Shown one piece after another: positions 49,842-58,530 of a stretch of 64,000 nucleotides of DNA. Origin of the DNA: JAOPZW01 sp963707695 (GTDB lineage Bacteria > Actinomycetota > Thermoleophilia > Solirubrobacterales > Solirubrobacteraceae); assembly GCA_963707695.1 (NCBI GenBank), contig CAVPQY010000004.1, positions 434,001 to 498,000 on the forward strand. Reading direction: 5' to 3'. The notes below the pieces were generated by a model. It was not told where the DNA came from, did not search any database, and worked only from the letters and a program-made list of their open reading frames with translations. Both the position numbers and the translations under genes were made by a program. The first letter of the stretch is position 1. Each line of letters starts with the position of its first letter.

Positions 49842-51380
49842 CTAGTCCCCGGGATCGGTGCGTGGCGGGCCGGGCTCGGCGCCCCGGCGCGACTCGGCCT
49901 CCGGCTCGTCGGTGCGTCTCGAGGCGTCGTCCTGCGTGCGCCCGTCGTGCGCCTCGCGGCGGGTCCCGGCGGGTGGACTCTGCGGCGCCGGCGCCACGCG
50001 GGCCGGCCGCAGCTCGGCGAACAGCCGCGCCGCGTCGGCCGCGTCGACCTGGTCGACGCGCCCTTCGGCGCCCGAGCCGACCGCCAGCTCGAAGGCGGCC
50101 AGCCCCGCCCGCCGCTGCAGGGGCGACGCCGACGTCGCGTGGCGCTGCAGGCGGGCGCGGCGGGCGACGAGGGTCGAGCGGCCCAGCCGGCGCTCGCGGA
50201 CCGTGATCCGGCGCCCGTCCAGGCGCCAGCCCGCGTCGCGGAAGCGCAGGAGCCCCAGCCCGGCCGCGCCGGCGACCAGGACGACGGCCGCCGGCCAGGC
50301 GCCCGGGACGACGAGCACGAGGACGGCGGCGAGCACCGCGCCGGGCGCGGCGCTGTGCAGGACGTACCGCCGGGCGGCGCGACGCGGGGGGCGCCGAAGC
50401 GCGATCGCGGGGTCCTCCTCGCCTCCGAGCACGGGGACGAGGCCGTCGAGCAGCCGCTCGGCCTCGCGCCGGGAGGCCAGCGGCACGAGCGTCCGGGTCG
50501 CCGCCCGCTGGCCGCGGTAGCCCGCGGTCTCGAGCCGCACGCTGACGAGCCCGAACGGCTGGCGCAGCGGGCTCTCGAGCAGCCGCACGGCGTGGACGCG
50601 GTCGAGCGGGAGGCTCGCGGCGCGGCGCTGGAGCAGGCCGCGCCGGATCCGCAGCCGGTCGCCGTCCACGCGGACCTCGAAGCCCGCGAAGGCGACGACG
50701 CCGCCGGCGATCGCCAGCACCGCGGCCAGGGCGAGCACGGTCGCGGCCGCCAGGGCGACCGAGCCCGGCGAGTCGGCCGCGCGCCGGGCCAGCCGCTCCC
50801 CCTCGCCGTTCTCGAGCAGGGGCTGGACGAGCGCGCCCGCGGCCCCGACGACCGGCAGGAGCAGGCCGAGCTGCGGCCCGGTCAGGGCCGCGACCACCAG
50901 CCGGCCGGTCGAGAGCCGGAAGGCCGGAGGCGCGGGCGGCGGGGCGGGGTGACCGAGCGCCGCCTGCAGGTCGCGCGCCTCCTCCCGGCCGATGGCGCGC
51001 AGGCGGATCTCCGGGTCCTCCCCGCCGCCGGCGACGTGCACCTGCAGCTCCACGACGCCCAGGAGCCGCTGCACCGGGCCCTGGACGAGGTCGACCGAGC
51101 CGATGCGCGCCCGCGGCACGACGGTCTCGTCCGGCGAGAAGAGCCCCGAGCGGAAGGTCAGCGCGTCGCCGGTCAGCGCGTAGGTCGTCGCGCGCCAGCG
51201 CGCCATGGCCATCACGACGCCGACGCCGGCGAAGGCAGCCCCCAGCAGCAGGCCGCGCCCGGAGCCCGCGCCGGACCCGAGCAGCACCCCCACGACGAGC
51301 GGCACGAGCAGCTCGCGCAGCGCGTCGCCGATCGCGAAGACCACCTCGGCCGGGTGCAGGCGCCGCGGGCTAGAGCTCAT
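49842..51380 (-). CDS. bPH2 (DUF304/YdbT-like) membrane protein, large
   Basis: 512 aa. Three bacterial PH-like (bPH2) domains separated by pairs of hydrophobic helices: 'ATTYALTGDALTFRSGLFSPDETVVPRARI' region about 64-95, a second starting 'VRVDGDRLRIRRGLLQRRA' near 235, and a third 'WRLDGRRITVRERRLGRS' near 385. Polar Arg/Glu-rich tail. Family function unknown, membrane surface. Starts 11 bases inside the end of the small bPH2 gene; such small/large pairs are the norm (YdbS/YdbT in Bacillus). Confidence 0.87.
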   Translation of the reverse strand: MSSSPRRLHPAEVVFAIGDALRELLVPLVVGVLLGSGAGSGRGLLLGAAFAGVGVVMAMARWRATTYALTGDALTFRSGLFSPDETVVPRARIGSVDLVQGPVQRLLGVVELQVHVAGGGEDPEIRLRAIGREEARDLQAALGHPAPPPAPPAFRLSTGRLVVAALTGPQLGLLLPVVGAAGALVQPLLENGEGERLARRAADSPGSVALAAATVLALAAVLAIAGGVVAFAGFEVRVDGDRLRIRRGLLQRRAASLPLDRVHAVRLLESPLRQPFGLVSVRLETAGYRGQRAATRTLVPLASRREAERLLDGLVPVLGGEEDPAIALRRPPRRAARRYVLHSAAPGAVLAAVLVLVVPGAWPAAVVLVAGAAGLGLLRFRDAGWRLDGRRITVRERRLGRSTLVARRARLQRHATSASPLQRRAGLAAFELAVGSGAEGRVDQVDAADAARLFAELRPARVAPAPQSPPAGTRREAHDGRTQDDASRRTDEPEAESRRGAEPGPPRTDPGD

Positions 51381-51872
51381 CGGGGACGCGCGCCAGCCCC
51401 GCGATCCGGTCGCGGATCGAGGCCGCCTCCGCCTCGGCCAGCGCCGGGATCGTCGTGGAGCCGGCCGCCGTGTGCACGCGGACGGTCGCGAGCCCGAACG
51501 CCTGCGAGAAGACCGTCCGCTCGGTCTCGACGTGCTGGATCCGCACGACCGGGACGAGCGTGCGCACGACGCGCCAGGCGCCGTGGCGCAGGTCGAGCTC
51601 CTCGTCGCGGACCTCGTAGCGCCAGGTCCGCCAGCGCAGCTGCGGGACGACGGCCACGGCGACGAGGCAGGCCAGGAGCCCGCCGACGGTCACGAGGGTG
51701 CCGACCGGCCCGGCCGCGTCGCCCAGGCCGCCGGCGTCCCGCAGCGCCCGGCCGGTCAGGACGGCCGCGAGCGCCCCGGGACGGCGCCCGCCAGGGCGGC
51801 GACCGTCCAGTAGGCGCGGGCGCTGGACCCCAGTCGCCGGCTCGGCTCGGGGATCGGGGGGACGCCGCTCAC
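51370..51872 (-). CDS. bPH2 (YdbS-like) membrane protein, small; one base missing
   Basis: About 167 aa after adding one G in the four-base run at 51774-51777. The 5' part starts at GTG 51872 ('SGVPPIPEPSRRLGSSARAYW') and would stop early; the 3' part from about 51780 continues in another frame with TM2 ('VGGLLACLVAVAVVPQL') and the bPH2 domain ('RYEVRDEELDLRHGAWRVV'). A single repaired base gives 'LAGAVPGALAAVLTGRALRD', a good first helix. Homopolymer context favours a sequencing error. GTG overlaps the glycosyltransferase stop on its 5' side in the gene order, and the end overlaps the large bPH2 gene. Confidence 0.75.
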
Positions 51873-52909
51873 GCCGCCGCCTCGGTCAGGACGGCGTCGA
51901 CACGGCGGGCGGCGGCGTCCCAGGTGAAGGCCCGCGCGCGCTCGGGGCCCGCGGCCCGCAGCCGCGCCGCCGCCGGCCCGAGGGCGGCGTCGAGGGCGTC
52001 GGCGAAGCCGGCCGCGTCGTCGGGGTCGGCGTAGAGCGCGGCGTCGCCGCACGTCTCCGGCAGCGCGGTGACGCCGGAGGCCACGACCGGGACCCCGCAG
52101 GCCATCGCCTCCAGGCACGTCAGGCCGAAGCCCTCGTAGCGCGAGGGCAGCACGAACGCCGCCGCGCCCGCGTAGAGGCCCGGCAGGTGGTCGTCGGGCA
52201 CGTGGCCGACCGCGCGCACCGCCGACGGGTCGTCCCCGGCGCGGAACTGCGGGCGGTCGCCCCCGGCCGCGACGAGGTCGACGCCCTGGCCGGCGAGGCG
52301 CCGGGCGGCCGTCTCGAGGACGCCGAGGTTCTTGCGGGCCGTGCGGCTGGCGACGGTCAGGACGTACGGGCGCCGCAGCCCGAGCGCAGCCCGGGCCGGG
52401 CCGGGGTCCGCCGCGGGCGTGAAGCGCCCGTCGACGCCACCGGGCACGACGGCGACCCGCGCGGGGTCGAGCCCGAGCAGGTCGACGAGCTCGTCGCGGG
52501 AGAAGGCCGAGACGGTGAGCACGACGCGCGCGTGGCGGGCGACGAGCGGCAGCATCGCCCGCTGCCACGCGACGTAGGCCCGCGAGTACCAGCCCGGCTC
52601 GCGCAGCGGCGCGGCGTCGTGCAGGACGACCGCCGTGGGCGGTCCGGCCACGGGCGCGAGATTGGCCGGGCAGAGGACCAGCGGCGCCCGCTCCCGCGCG
52701 GCCCGCAGCGGCAGCACGGCCTGCTCCCACAGGTGCCCCGCGCCATGGGTGAAGCCGGCGGGCGGGCGCGCGACGGCGTACCGTCCGGGCGCGAGCGCCG
52801 GCAGGCGGCGCTCGAGCTCGCGGGCCCAGCGCTCGACCCCGCCGAGCTCCGGGCGCGCGGCCGCGCGCGCGTCGATGATGATCCGCCCGCGGGCGCGCCC
52901 GCGGCTCAC
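51869..52909 (-). CDS. GT4-family glycosyltransferase
   Basis: 346 aa. GT-B fold: N-terminal 'GRIIIDARAAARPELGGVERWARELE' with the GGVER donor-side loop, C-terminal Rossmann 'PYVLTVASRTARKNLGVLETA', and the EX7E region 'LPSRYEGFGLTCLEAMACGVPVV'. Retaining transferase using a nucleotide sugar; acceptor unknown. GTG 52909 overlaps the rpiB stop (GTGA); the longer frame upstream is the wrong register of rpiB. Confidence 0.9.
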   Translation of the reverse strand: MSRGRARGRIIIDARAAARPELGGVERWARELERRLPALAPGRYAVARPPAGFTHGAGHLWEQAVLPLRAARERAPLVLCPANLAPVAGPPTAVVLHDAAPLREPGWYSRAYVAWQRAMLPLVARHARVVLTVSAFSRDELVDLLGLDPARVAVVPGGVDGRFTPAADPGPARAALGLRRPYVLTVASRTARKNLGVLETAARRLAGQGVDLVAAGGDRPQFRAGDDPSAVRAVGHVPDDHLPGLYAGAAAFVLPSRYEGFGLTCLEAMACGVPVVASGVTALPETCGDAALYADPDDAAGFADALDAALGPAAARLRAAGPERARAFTWDAAARRVDAVLTEAAA

Positions 52910-53346
52910 CGGATGGCGTCGAGGTGGGCGACGTTCGCCGTGTCGCCGCCGTCGTCGCTGGGGCCGGTGGCGAACCACGCGTCGAGGATCTCCGCCAGCT
53001 CGGCGCGCGAGGTCGTCCGCAGGCTGAGGGCGAGCACGTTCGCGTCGTTCCAGCGCCGCGCGCCGGCGGCCGTCGCCGCGTCGGCGCAGAGCGCGGCGCG
53101 GACCCCGGCGACCTTGTTGGCGGCGATCGACGCGCCCGTGCCCGTCCAGCAGAGCACGACGCCCTGGTCCGCCCGCCCGTCGGCGACGTCGCGCGCCGCC
53201 GCCTCGGCGCTCCAGGCCCAGTCGTCGCGCTCCTCCGGGCCGCCGAGCGCCCCGTGCGCGATGGGCTCGTGGCCGCGGGCGCGCAGCTCGGCCAGGACGT
53301 CGTCGGCGACGCCGGTGCGCTCGTCGGCGGCGACGGCGATCCGCAT
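52906..53346 (-). CDS. rpiB: RpiB/LacAB-family sugar-phosphate isomerase
   Basis: 146 aa, family length. 'IAVAADERTG' start, catalytic Cys66 in 'CWTGTGASIAANKVAGVRAAL' region (66-86), and 'RRWNDANVLALSLRTTS'. Interconverts ribose 5- and ribulose 5-phosphate, or acts on allose/galactose phosphates. First gene of the rpiB-glycosyltransferase-bPH2-bPH2 operon, joined by overlaps throughout. ATTCTC on the plus strand at 53353-53358 (GAGAAT on the minus) is a weak -10 six bases upstream. Confidence 0.88.
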   Translation of the reverse strand: MRIAVAADERTGVADDVLAELRARGHEPIAHGALGGPEERDDWAWSAEAAARDVADGRADQGVVLCWTGTGASIAANKVAGVRAALCADAATAAGARRWNDANVLALSLRTTSRAELAEILDAWFATGPSDDGGDTANVAHLDAIR

Positions 53347-53402
53347 GGCGCGATTCTCGCACTCCCCCTCCCCCGCCCGGTTCCACCCGCGCGGACGGCG
53401 GG

Positions 53403-53408
53403 TATCGT
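53403..53408 (+). promoter_or_regulatory. -10 element of the proline dehydrogenase gene (probably leaderless)
   Basis: TATCGT, six bases before GTG 53415. Would drive both proline catabolism genes. Confidence 0.5.
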
Positions 53409-53414
53409 CGGGCC

Positions 53415-54761
53415 GTGCCCGTCGTCACCGAGCAGGCCGTCCGGGACGTCGGGCGCGACCTGGCGGCCGCCCTTCCCACGGCCCGGTCCAAGCCGCTGCG
53501 CGCGCTCGACGACAAGGCGATGGACCTCGCCGCGCAGGACGCCGAGCTGCGCGCCGCGCTCTTCCGCTTCGTCGACGTCGTCCCCGCCTGCCGCTCCCTC
53601 GACGACCTGGCGCGCCACCTGACCGGCTTCCTCGACGAGGTCGGCGACCGGCCCCCGCCGCTGCAGGCCGCGATGCGGATGTCGGGGACCCGGGCGGGGC
53701 GGACCGCGTTGGGCGCCGCCTCGGCCGCCGGGGTGCGTCACATGGCGCACCGCTTCATCGTGGGCGAGACGCCGCGGGACGCGCGCGGGGTCCTCCAGGG
53801 CCTGTGGCGGGACGGCGTGGCGAGCTCGGTCGACCTCCTCGGCGAGGCGACGGTCACCGCGGCCGAGGGCGAGCGCTACGCGGCCCGCTGCCACGACGCG
53901 CTCGACGAGCTGGCGGGTGTCTACCGCGACCTCCCGGCCCGCCCGGCCCTCGAGTCCGACGTCTCGGGCGCGATCCCGCGCGAGAACCTGTCCGTGAAGC
54001 TGTCGGCGCTGACGCCGCTCCTGCGCCCCGACGCGCCCGAGCTCGGGAAGGCCGACGCCGCCCCGCGGCTGCGCGAGCTGCTGCGCCACGCCAGGCGGCT
54101 CGGCGCGCACCTGCACATCGACATGGAGTCCTTCGACTCGCGTGAGGCCGTCACCGACCTGGTCCTCGAGCTCCTGGGCGAGGACGAGTTCCGCGACGGC
54201 CCCTCCGCCGGGCTCGTCCTGCAGGCCTACCTGCGCGACTCGCCCGAGCTGGCCGCCCGCGTCGTCGACTGGGCCTCGGAGGCCCGGCGCGCCGCCCCGC
54301 TCGTCGTGCGCCTCGTGAAGGGCGCCTACTGGGATCACGAGGTCGTCCTCGCCCGCCAGCACGGCTGGAGCACGCCGGTCTTCGAGGTCAAGGCCGAGAG
54401 CGACCGCAACTTCGAGGCGCTGACGGTCGCGCTGCTCGAGGCGCGGGCCGCCGGCGCCGGCGTGCGGCTGGCCGTCGCCTCGCACAACCTGCGCTCGATC
54501 AGCCACGCCATCGCCGCCAACCGCGCCGTGGGCTTCGCCGACGCGGACCTCGAGCTGCAGGTCCTCCGCGGCCTCGGCGACGACCTCCAGCACGCCCTCG
54601 CCGCCCGCGGGCACCGCGTGCGCGCCTACTGCCCGGTCGGCGACCTCGTGGCCGGCATGGCGTACCTGGTCCGCCGGCTGCTGGAGAACACGAGCAACGA
54701 GTCCTTCCTCCACGAGCAGGCGAGCGGCCGGCCGCTCGAGGAGCTCCTGGCCGCGCCGTGA
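53415..54761 (+). CDS. Proline dehydrogenase (PutA-type, separate)
   Basis: 448 aa. FAD-dependent PRODH barrel as in the first catalytic domain of PutA: 'VASSVDLLGEATVTAAEGERY', 'NLSVKLSALTP', 'LHIDMESFDSREAVTDLVLE', 'GLVLQAYLRDSPE', 'VRLVKGAYWDHEVVLARQ', and 'YCPVGDLVAGMAYLVRRLLENTSN' near the end, with the Arg pair that binds proline carboxylate. Oxidises proline to pyrroline-5-carboxylate. Longer than the about 300-aa monofunctional Bacillus-type enzyme because it keeps the PutA-like N-terminal arm. No ribbon-helix-helix repressor domain. Stop overlaps the next gene (GTGA). Confidence 0.92.
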   Translation: MPVVTEQAVRDVGRDLAAALPTARSKPLRALDDKAMDLAAQDAELRAALFRFVDVVPACRSLDDLARHLTGFLDEVGDRPPPLQAAMRMSGTRAGRTALGAASAAGVRHMAHRFIVGETPRDARGVLQGLWRDGVASSVDLLGEATVTAAEGERYAARCHDALDELAGVYRDLPARPALESDVSGAIPRENLSVKLSALTPLLRPDAPELGKADAAPRLRELLRHARRLGAHLHIDMESFDSREAVTDLVLELLGEDEFRDGPSAGLVLQAYLRDSPELAARVVDWASEARRAAPLVVRLVKGAYWDHEVVLARQHGWSTPVFEVKAESDRNFEALTVALLEARAAGAGVRLAVASHNLRSISHAIAANRAVGFADADLELQVLRGLGDDLQHALAARGHRVRAYCPVGDLVAGMAYLVRRLLENTSNESFLHEQASGRPLEELLAAP

Positions 54762-56344
54762 GCTCCGCCGTCGACCCCGGCCTGCCGACGTTCGTCAACG
54801 AGCCCGTCGCCGAGCTGCGCCGCTCGGGCGAGCGCGCCTGGCTCGCCGCCGGCCTCGAGCAGGTCGACGCCCGCCTGCCGGTGCGCGTGCCGGTGTGGAT
54901 CGGGGAGGACCGGCGCGACGGCGACGAGCTCGTGTCGACCGACCCGGGCGACCCCGGGCGCGTCGTCGCGCTCGCGCCGATCGCGGGCGCCGCCGACGTC
55001 GACGCCGCCGTGACCGCGGCCCGTCGCGGGTTCCCGGGCTGGGCGGCCCGTCCCGCGGCCGAGCGCGCCGCGGTGCTCCTGCGCGCGGCGGCGTGGCTGC
55101 GCGAGCGGCGCCCCGAGCTCGCCGCCCTGGCCGTGCGCGAGTGCGCCAAGCCGTGGGACCAGGCCGACGGCGACGTGTGCGAGGCGATCGACTTCCTCGA
55201 GTTCTACGCGCGCGGCGCGGTCGCGCTCGAGCATGGCAAGCCGCTCTTCCAGGTGCCGGGGGAGCGCAACGAGCTGCGCTACGTCGCGCGCGGCGTCGTC
55301 GGGGTCATCGCGCCGTGGAACTTCCCGCTCGCCATCCCCATGGGCATGGTCGCGGCCGGGCTGGCCACCGGCAACGCGGTCGTGCTCAAGCCCGCCGAGC
55401 AGTCGCCGGCCTGCGGGCACGCGGTCGTGCGGGCGCTGCGCGAGGCGGGCGTGCCGCCCGAGGTGCTGGCCCTCCTCCCCGGCGCGGGCGAGGCCGGCGC
55501 CGCGCTCGTGCGCCACCCCGACGTGGCGACGATCGCCTTCACCGGCTCGGGGCCCGTCGGCCTCGACATCCTGCGCGCCGCCGCCGACGTGCCGCCCGGG
55601 GGTCGCCAGCTCAAGCGCGTCGTCGCGGAGATGGGCGGCAAGAACTGCGTCGTCGTCGACAGCGACGCCGACCTCGACGACGCGGTCCCCGCGATCGTCG
55701 CCTCCGCCTTCCGCTACGCGGGCCAGAAGTGCTCGGCCGCGGCCCGCGTCCTCGCCCACGAGGCGATCCACGACGCGCTGCTCGAGCGCCTGGCCGGCGC
55801 CGTGGAGGTCCTCCAGGTCGGGCAGGCGTCCGCCTTCGGGACCGACGTCCCGCCGGTCATCGAGCGCGAGGCCCAGGACCGCGTCGAGCGCTACCGCGCC
55901 CTGGCCCGGGACACGGGCCGGGTCGTGGCGGAGCACGCCCACGGCGTGCCGGCCACGGGCTGGTTCGTCGCGCCGACGGTCGCGGCCGACCTGCCGCCCG
56001 ACAGCCCCGTCCTGGCCGAGGAGGTGTTCGGACCGCTGCTGGCGGTCGAGCGCGTCCGCGACGTCGACCACGCCTGCGACCGCATCGACGAGCTCCCCTT
56101 CGCGCTCACGGGCGGCCTGTTCTCGCGCAACCCGCACACGGTCGACCACGTGATCCGCCGCACGCCGGTCGGCAACCTCTACGTCAACCGCGAGATCACC
56201 GGCGCCATGGTCGGCCGCCAGCCCTTCGGGGGCAACCGCCTCTCCGGGACGGGGACGAAGGCCGGCGGCCCGGACTACCTCCTGCACTTCGTCGAGCCGA
56301 AGGTGGTGACGGAGAACACCGTCCGCCACGGCCTCGTGATCTGA
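54758..56344 (+). CDS. Delta-1-pyrroline-5-carboxylate dehydrogenase
   Basis: 528 aa. ALDH fold matching the PutA second domain: 'VIAPWNFPLAIPMGM' (183-197), 'VVLKPAEQSP', Glu291 in 'VVAEMGGKNCV', Cys325 in 'YAGQKCSAAARV', 'EEVFGPLLAVERV', and the P5CDH-specific 'YVNREITGAMVGRQPFGG'. Oxidises glutamate semialdehyde to glutamate with NAD. With the overlapping upstream gene this is a split PutA; channelling between the two enzymes is possible. Confidence 0.94.
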   Translation: MSSAVDPGLPTFVNEPVAELRRSGERAWLAAGLEQVDARLPVRVPVWIGEDRRDGDELVSTDPGDPGRVVALAPIAGAADVDAAVTAARRGFPGWAARPAAERAAVLLRAAAWLRERRPELAALAVRECAKPWDQADGDVCEAIDFLEFYARGAVALEHGKPLFQVPGERNELRYVARGVVGVIAPWNFPLAIPMGMVAAGLATGNAVVLKPAEQSPACGHAVVRALREAGVPPEVLALLPGAGEAGAALVRHPDVATIAFTGSGPVGLDILRAAADVPPGGRQLKRVVAEMGGKNCVVVDSDADLDDAVPAIVASAFRYAGQKCSAAARVLAHEAIHDALLERLAGAVEVLQVGQASAFGTDVPPVIEREAQDRVERYRALARDTGRVVAEHAHGVPATGWFVAPTVAADLPPDSPVLAEEVFGPLLAVERVRDVDHACDRIDELPFALTGGLFSRNPHTVDHVIRRTPVGNLYVNREITGAMVGRQPFGGNRLSGTGTKAGGPDYLLHFVEPKVVTENTVRHGLVI

Positions 56345-56389
56345 GTCGCGGACGCGCGCAGGGCACGAGTGGGCAGCTGATCCGCGCGC

Positions 56390-56929
56390 TCAGCGGCGCG
56401 CCTGGGACCGCATTCGCCGCGCGGTGAGGCGCTGGAGCGCCGCGCCGAGGCGCTCGGCCCGCGAGCCCGGCTCCGGCATCGCGCCGATCTGCCGGCCCAC
56501 CTCGCCGTTGTCGAAGAGGATCAGCAGGCGGCTCAGGCGGCCGTCGCGGTACTCGTGCAGGTCGAAGCCCGTGAACTCGATGCGCCCGTTGGTCGGGGCG
56601 AAGCCGGGCGGGTCCATCGGCCCGGTGAACGTCCCGGTGCCGCGCCAGCGGAACGCGGCCTTCGGCGCCGCCGGGTCCAGGAACGGCCCCTCCAGCGGTT
56701 CGAACGCCAGGTCGGGGACGGCGCGCCAGGCGTGCTCGAGGAACTCGCGGACGTCGGCGTGCGACCGCATCGTCCGCGGCCACGCCGCGTCGTCGTAGAC
56801 GATGTCCTCGGTCATGAGGTCCAGCAGGGCCTGCGGCTCGTGCCCGTTCCAGGCCTGCAGGTAGCGCTCGGCGAAGTCGGCGAGCCACCGCTCGTCGATG
56901 CGTCCGGTCGCGGTCGCCGTGTCGGTCAT
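56390..56929 (-). CDS. SnoaL/NTF2-like protein
   Basis: 179 aa. Cone-shaped NTF2 fold: 'FAERYLQAWNGHEPQALLDLMTEDIVYDD', 'DVREFLEHAWRAVPDLAFEP', 'GRIEFTGFDLHEYRDGRLSRL'. Could be a polyketide-cyclase-like enzyme or a ligand-binding protein; no substrate evidence. A basic C-terminal tail of 30 residues is added. Preceded by GGAGG, so it has a normal leader, unlike several neighbours. Convergent with the P5C dehydrogenase gene and separate from the pdx pair. Confidence 0.8.
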   Translation of the reverse strand: MTDTATATGRIDERWLADFAERYLQAWNGHEPQALLDLMTEDIVYDDAAWPRTMRSHADVREFLEHAWRAVPDLAFEPLEGPFLDPAAPKAAFRWRGTGTFTGPMDPPGFAPTNGRIEFTGFDLHEYRDGRLSRLLILFDNGEVGRQIGAMPEPGSRAERLGAALQRLTARRMRSQARR

Positions 56930-56993
56930 GGTGCCCTCCTGCTCGGTGTCGGTCCGACGCTACGCCCGCGCGACGGGCGTCGCCAGACGCCGC

Positions 56994-57611
56994 CTAGGCG
57001 GGCGGCCGCCGGGCGCCGCCGCGCCGCACCGCGGCCGCCGCCGCGACGCGCCGCACGAACGCCTCGTGCAGCCGCGCGTCGCCGGACAGCTCGGGATGGA
57101 AGGCGAGGACGTGGAGCTCGCCCTGGCGAGCGGCGACCGGGTGGCCGTCGACGCTGGCCAGGATCTCGACGCCGGGCCCGTGCTCCTCGATCCACGGCGC
57201 GCGGATGAAGACGGCGCGCACCGGGCCGCCCTCCACGTCCGGGAAGGTCAGGTCCTCCTCGAAGGAGTGCACCTGGCGCCCGAACGCGTTGCGCCGCGCG
57301 AGCGTGTCCATGACCCCCAGGTGCTCGCGGTCGAGCAGGATCAGCCCGGCGCACGTCCCGAGCACGGGGGTCCCGGAGGCCGCCAGCTCGCGCAGCGGCT
57401 CGGCCAGGCCCTCGCGCTCGATGCCGAGCGTCATCGTCGTCGACTCGCCACCCGGGAGGACGAGCCCGTCGAGGCCGTCGAGGTCGGCCGGGGTGCGGAT
57501 CTCGCGCACCTCGGCGCCGAGCGCGCGCAGGAGCCGTGCGTGCGCCGCGAACCCGCCCTGCAGCGCGAGGACGCCGATGACCGGCGGCGGGGCGCCGCCG
57601 TCGCCGGCCAA
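56994..57611 (-). CDS. pdxT: PLP synthase glutaminase subunit PdxT
   Basis: 205 aa. Class I-like glutaminase: 'GVLALQGGFAAH' (13-24), 'LPGGESTTM' (52-60), nucleophile Cys87 in 'GTCAGLILL', and His-x-Glu in 'AFHPELSGD' for the triad. Releases ammonia for PdxS. The only usable start is TTG 57611, which follows the pdxS stop with no gap at all, so translation is coupled. Confidence 0.94.
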   Translation of the reverse strand: MAGDGGAPPPVIGVLALQGGFAAHARLLRALGAEVREIRTPADLDGLDGLVLPGGESTTMTLGIEREGLAEPLRELAASGTPVLGTCAGLILLDREHLGVMDTLARRNAFGRQVHSFEEDLTFPDVEGGPVRAVFIRAPWIEEHGPGVEILASVDGHPVAARQGELHVLAFHPELSGDARLHEAFVRRVAAAAAVRRGGARRPPA

Positions 57612-58496
57612 CTACCAGCCCCGGGTGGCCAGGACCTGCGTCTCGTCGAGCTTGCGCGCCTCGAGCGACACCATGGCCTGCCCGAGCCCCTCCGACGCCT
57701 TGGCGACGCGGTCGGGGTCGGCGAAGTGGGTCGTCGCCTCGACGATCGCCGCGGCGCGCGTGGCCGGGTCCTCGGACTTGAAGATGCCCGAGCCGACGAA
57801 GACGGCCTCCGCGCCGAGCTGCATGACGAGCGACGCGTCGGCCGGCGTGGCGATGCCGCCGGCGCAGAACATCGGGACGGGCAGCGAGCCCTGCTGGGCC
57901 ACGCCGCGGATGAGGTCGAACGGCGCGCCGTGCTCCTTGGCCGCGGTCATGAGCTCCATCTCGCTCAGCGTCCCGAGGCGCTTGATCTCGCCCGTGATCG
58001 CGCGCAGGTGGCGGACGGCCTCGACGATGTCGCCCGTGCCCGCCTCGCCCTTGGAGCGGATCATGGCCGCGCCCTCGCCGATGCGCCGCAGCGCCTCGCC
58101 GAGGTTCGTCGCGCCGCAGACGAAGGGCGTCCGGAAGGCCCACTTGTCGATGTGGTGCGCCTCGTCGGCGGGCGTGAGGACCTCGGACTCGTCGATGTAG
58201 TCGACCTCGAGGCTCTCGAGGACCTGGGCCTCCGCGAAGTGGCCGATGCGGGCCTTGGCCATGACCGGGATCGTCACGGCCTGCTGGATGCCCCGCACCA
58301 TGAGCGGGTCGGACATGCGGGCCACGCCGCCGTCGCGGCGGATGTCGGCGGGCACGCGCTCGAGCGCCATGACGGCCGCGGCGCCTGCGTCCTCGGCGAT
58401 CTTCGCCTGCTCGGCGTCGACGACGTCCATGATGACGCCGCCCTTGAGCATCTCGGCCAGCCCGGCCTTGACCCTGAACGTCGCTTCGTCGCGCAT
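57612..58496 (-). CDS. pdxS: PLP synthase subunit PdxS
   Basis: 294 aa. (Beta/alpha)8 barrel: Asp24 ('VIMDVVD'), catalytic Lys81 in 'VMAKARIGH', second Lys in 'RSKGEAGTGD', and 'FCAGGIATPADASL'. Makes pyridoxal 5'-phosphate from ribose 5-phosphate, glyceraldehyde 3-phosphate and ammonia in a 12+12 complex with PdxT. TACACT nine bases before the ATG is a likely -10 of a leaderless transcript. Confidence 0.97.
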   Translation of the reverse strand: MRDEATFRVKAGLAEMLKGGVIMDVVDAEQAKIAEDAGAAAVMALERVPADIRRDGGVARMSDPLMVRGIQQAVTIPVMAKARIGHFAEAQVLESLEVDYIDESEVLTPADEAHHIDKWAFRTPFVCGATNLGEALRRIGEGAAMIRSKGEAGTGDIVEAVRHLRAITGEIKRLGTLSEMELMTAAKEHGAPFDLIRGVAQQGSLPVPMFCAGGIATPADASLVMQLGAEAVFVGSGIFKSEDPATRAAAIVEATTHFADPDRVAKASEGLGQAMVSLEARKLDETQVLATRGW

Positions 58497-58505
58497 CGTC
58501 GCCCC

Positions 58506-58511
58506 AGTGTA
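58506..58511 (-). promoter_or_regulatory. -10 element of pdxS-pdxT
   Basis: TACACT on the minus strand, nine bases from ATG 58496. Confidence 0.45.
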
Positions 58512-58530
58512 CGGCGGGGCGGGCGGGGTC

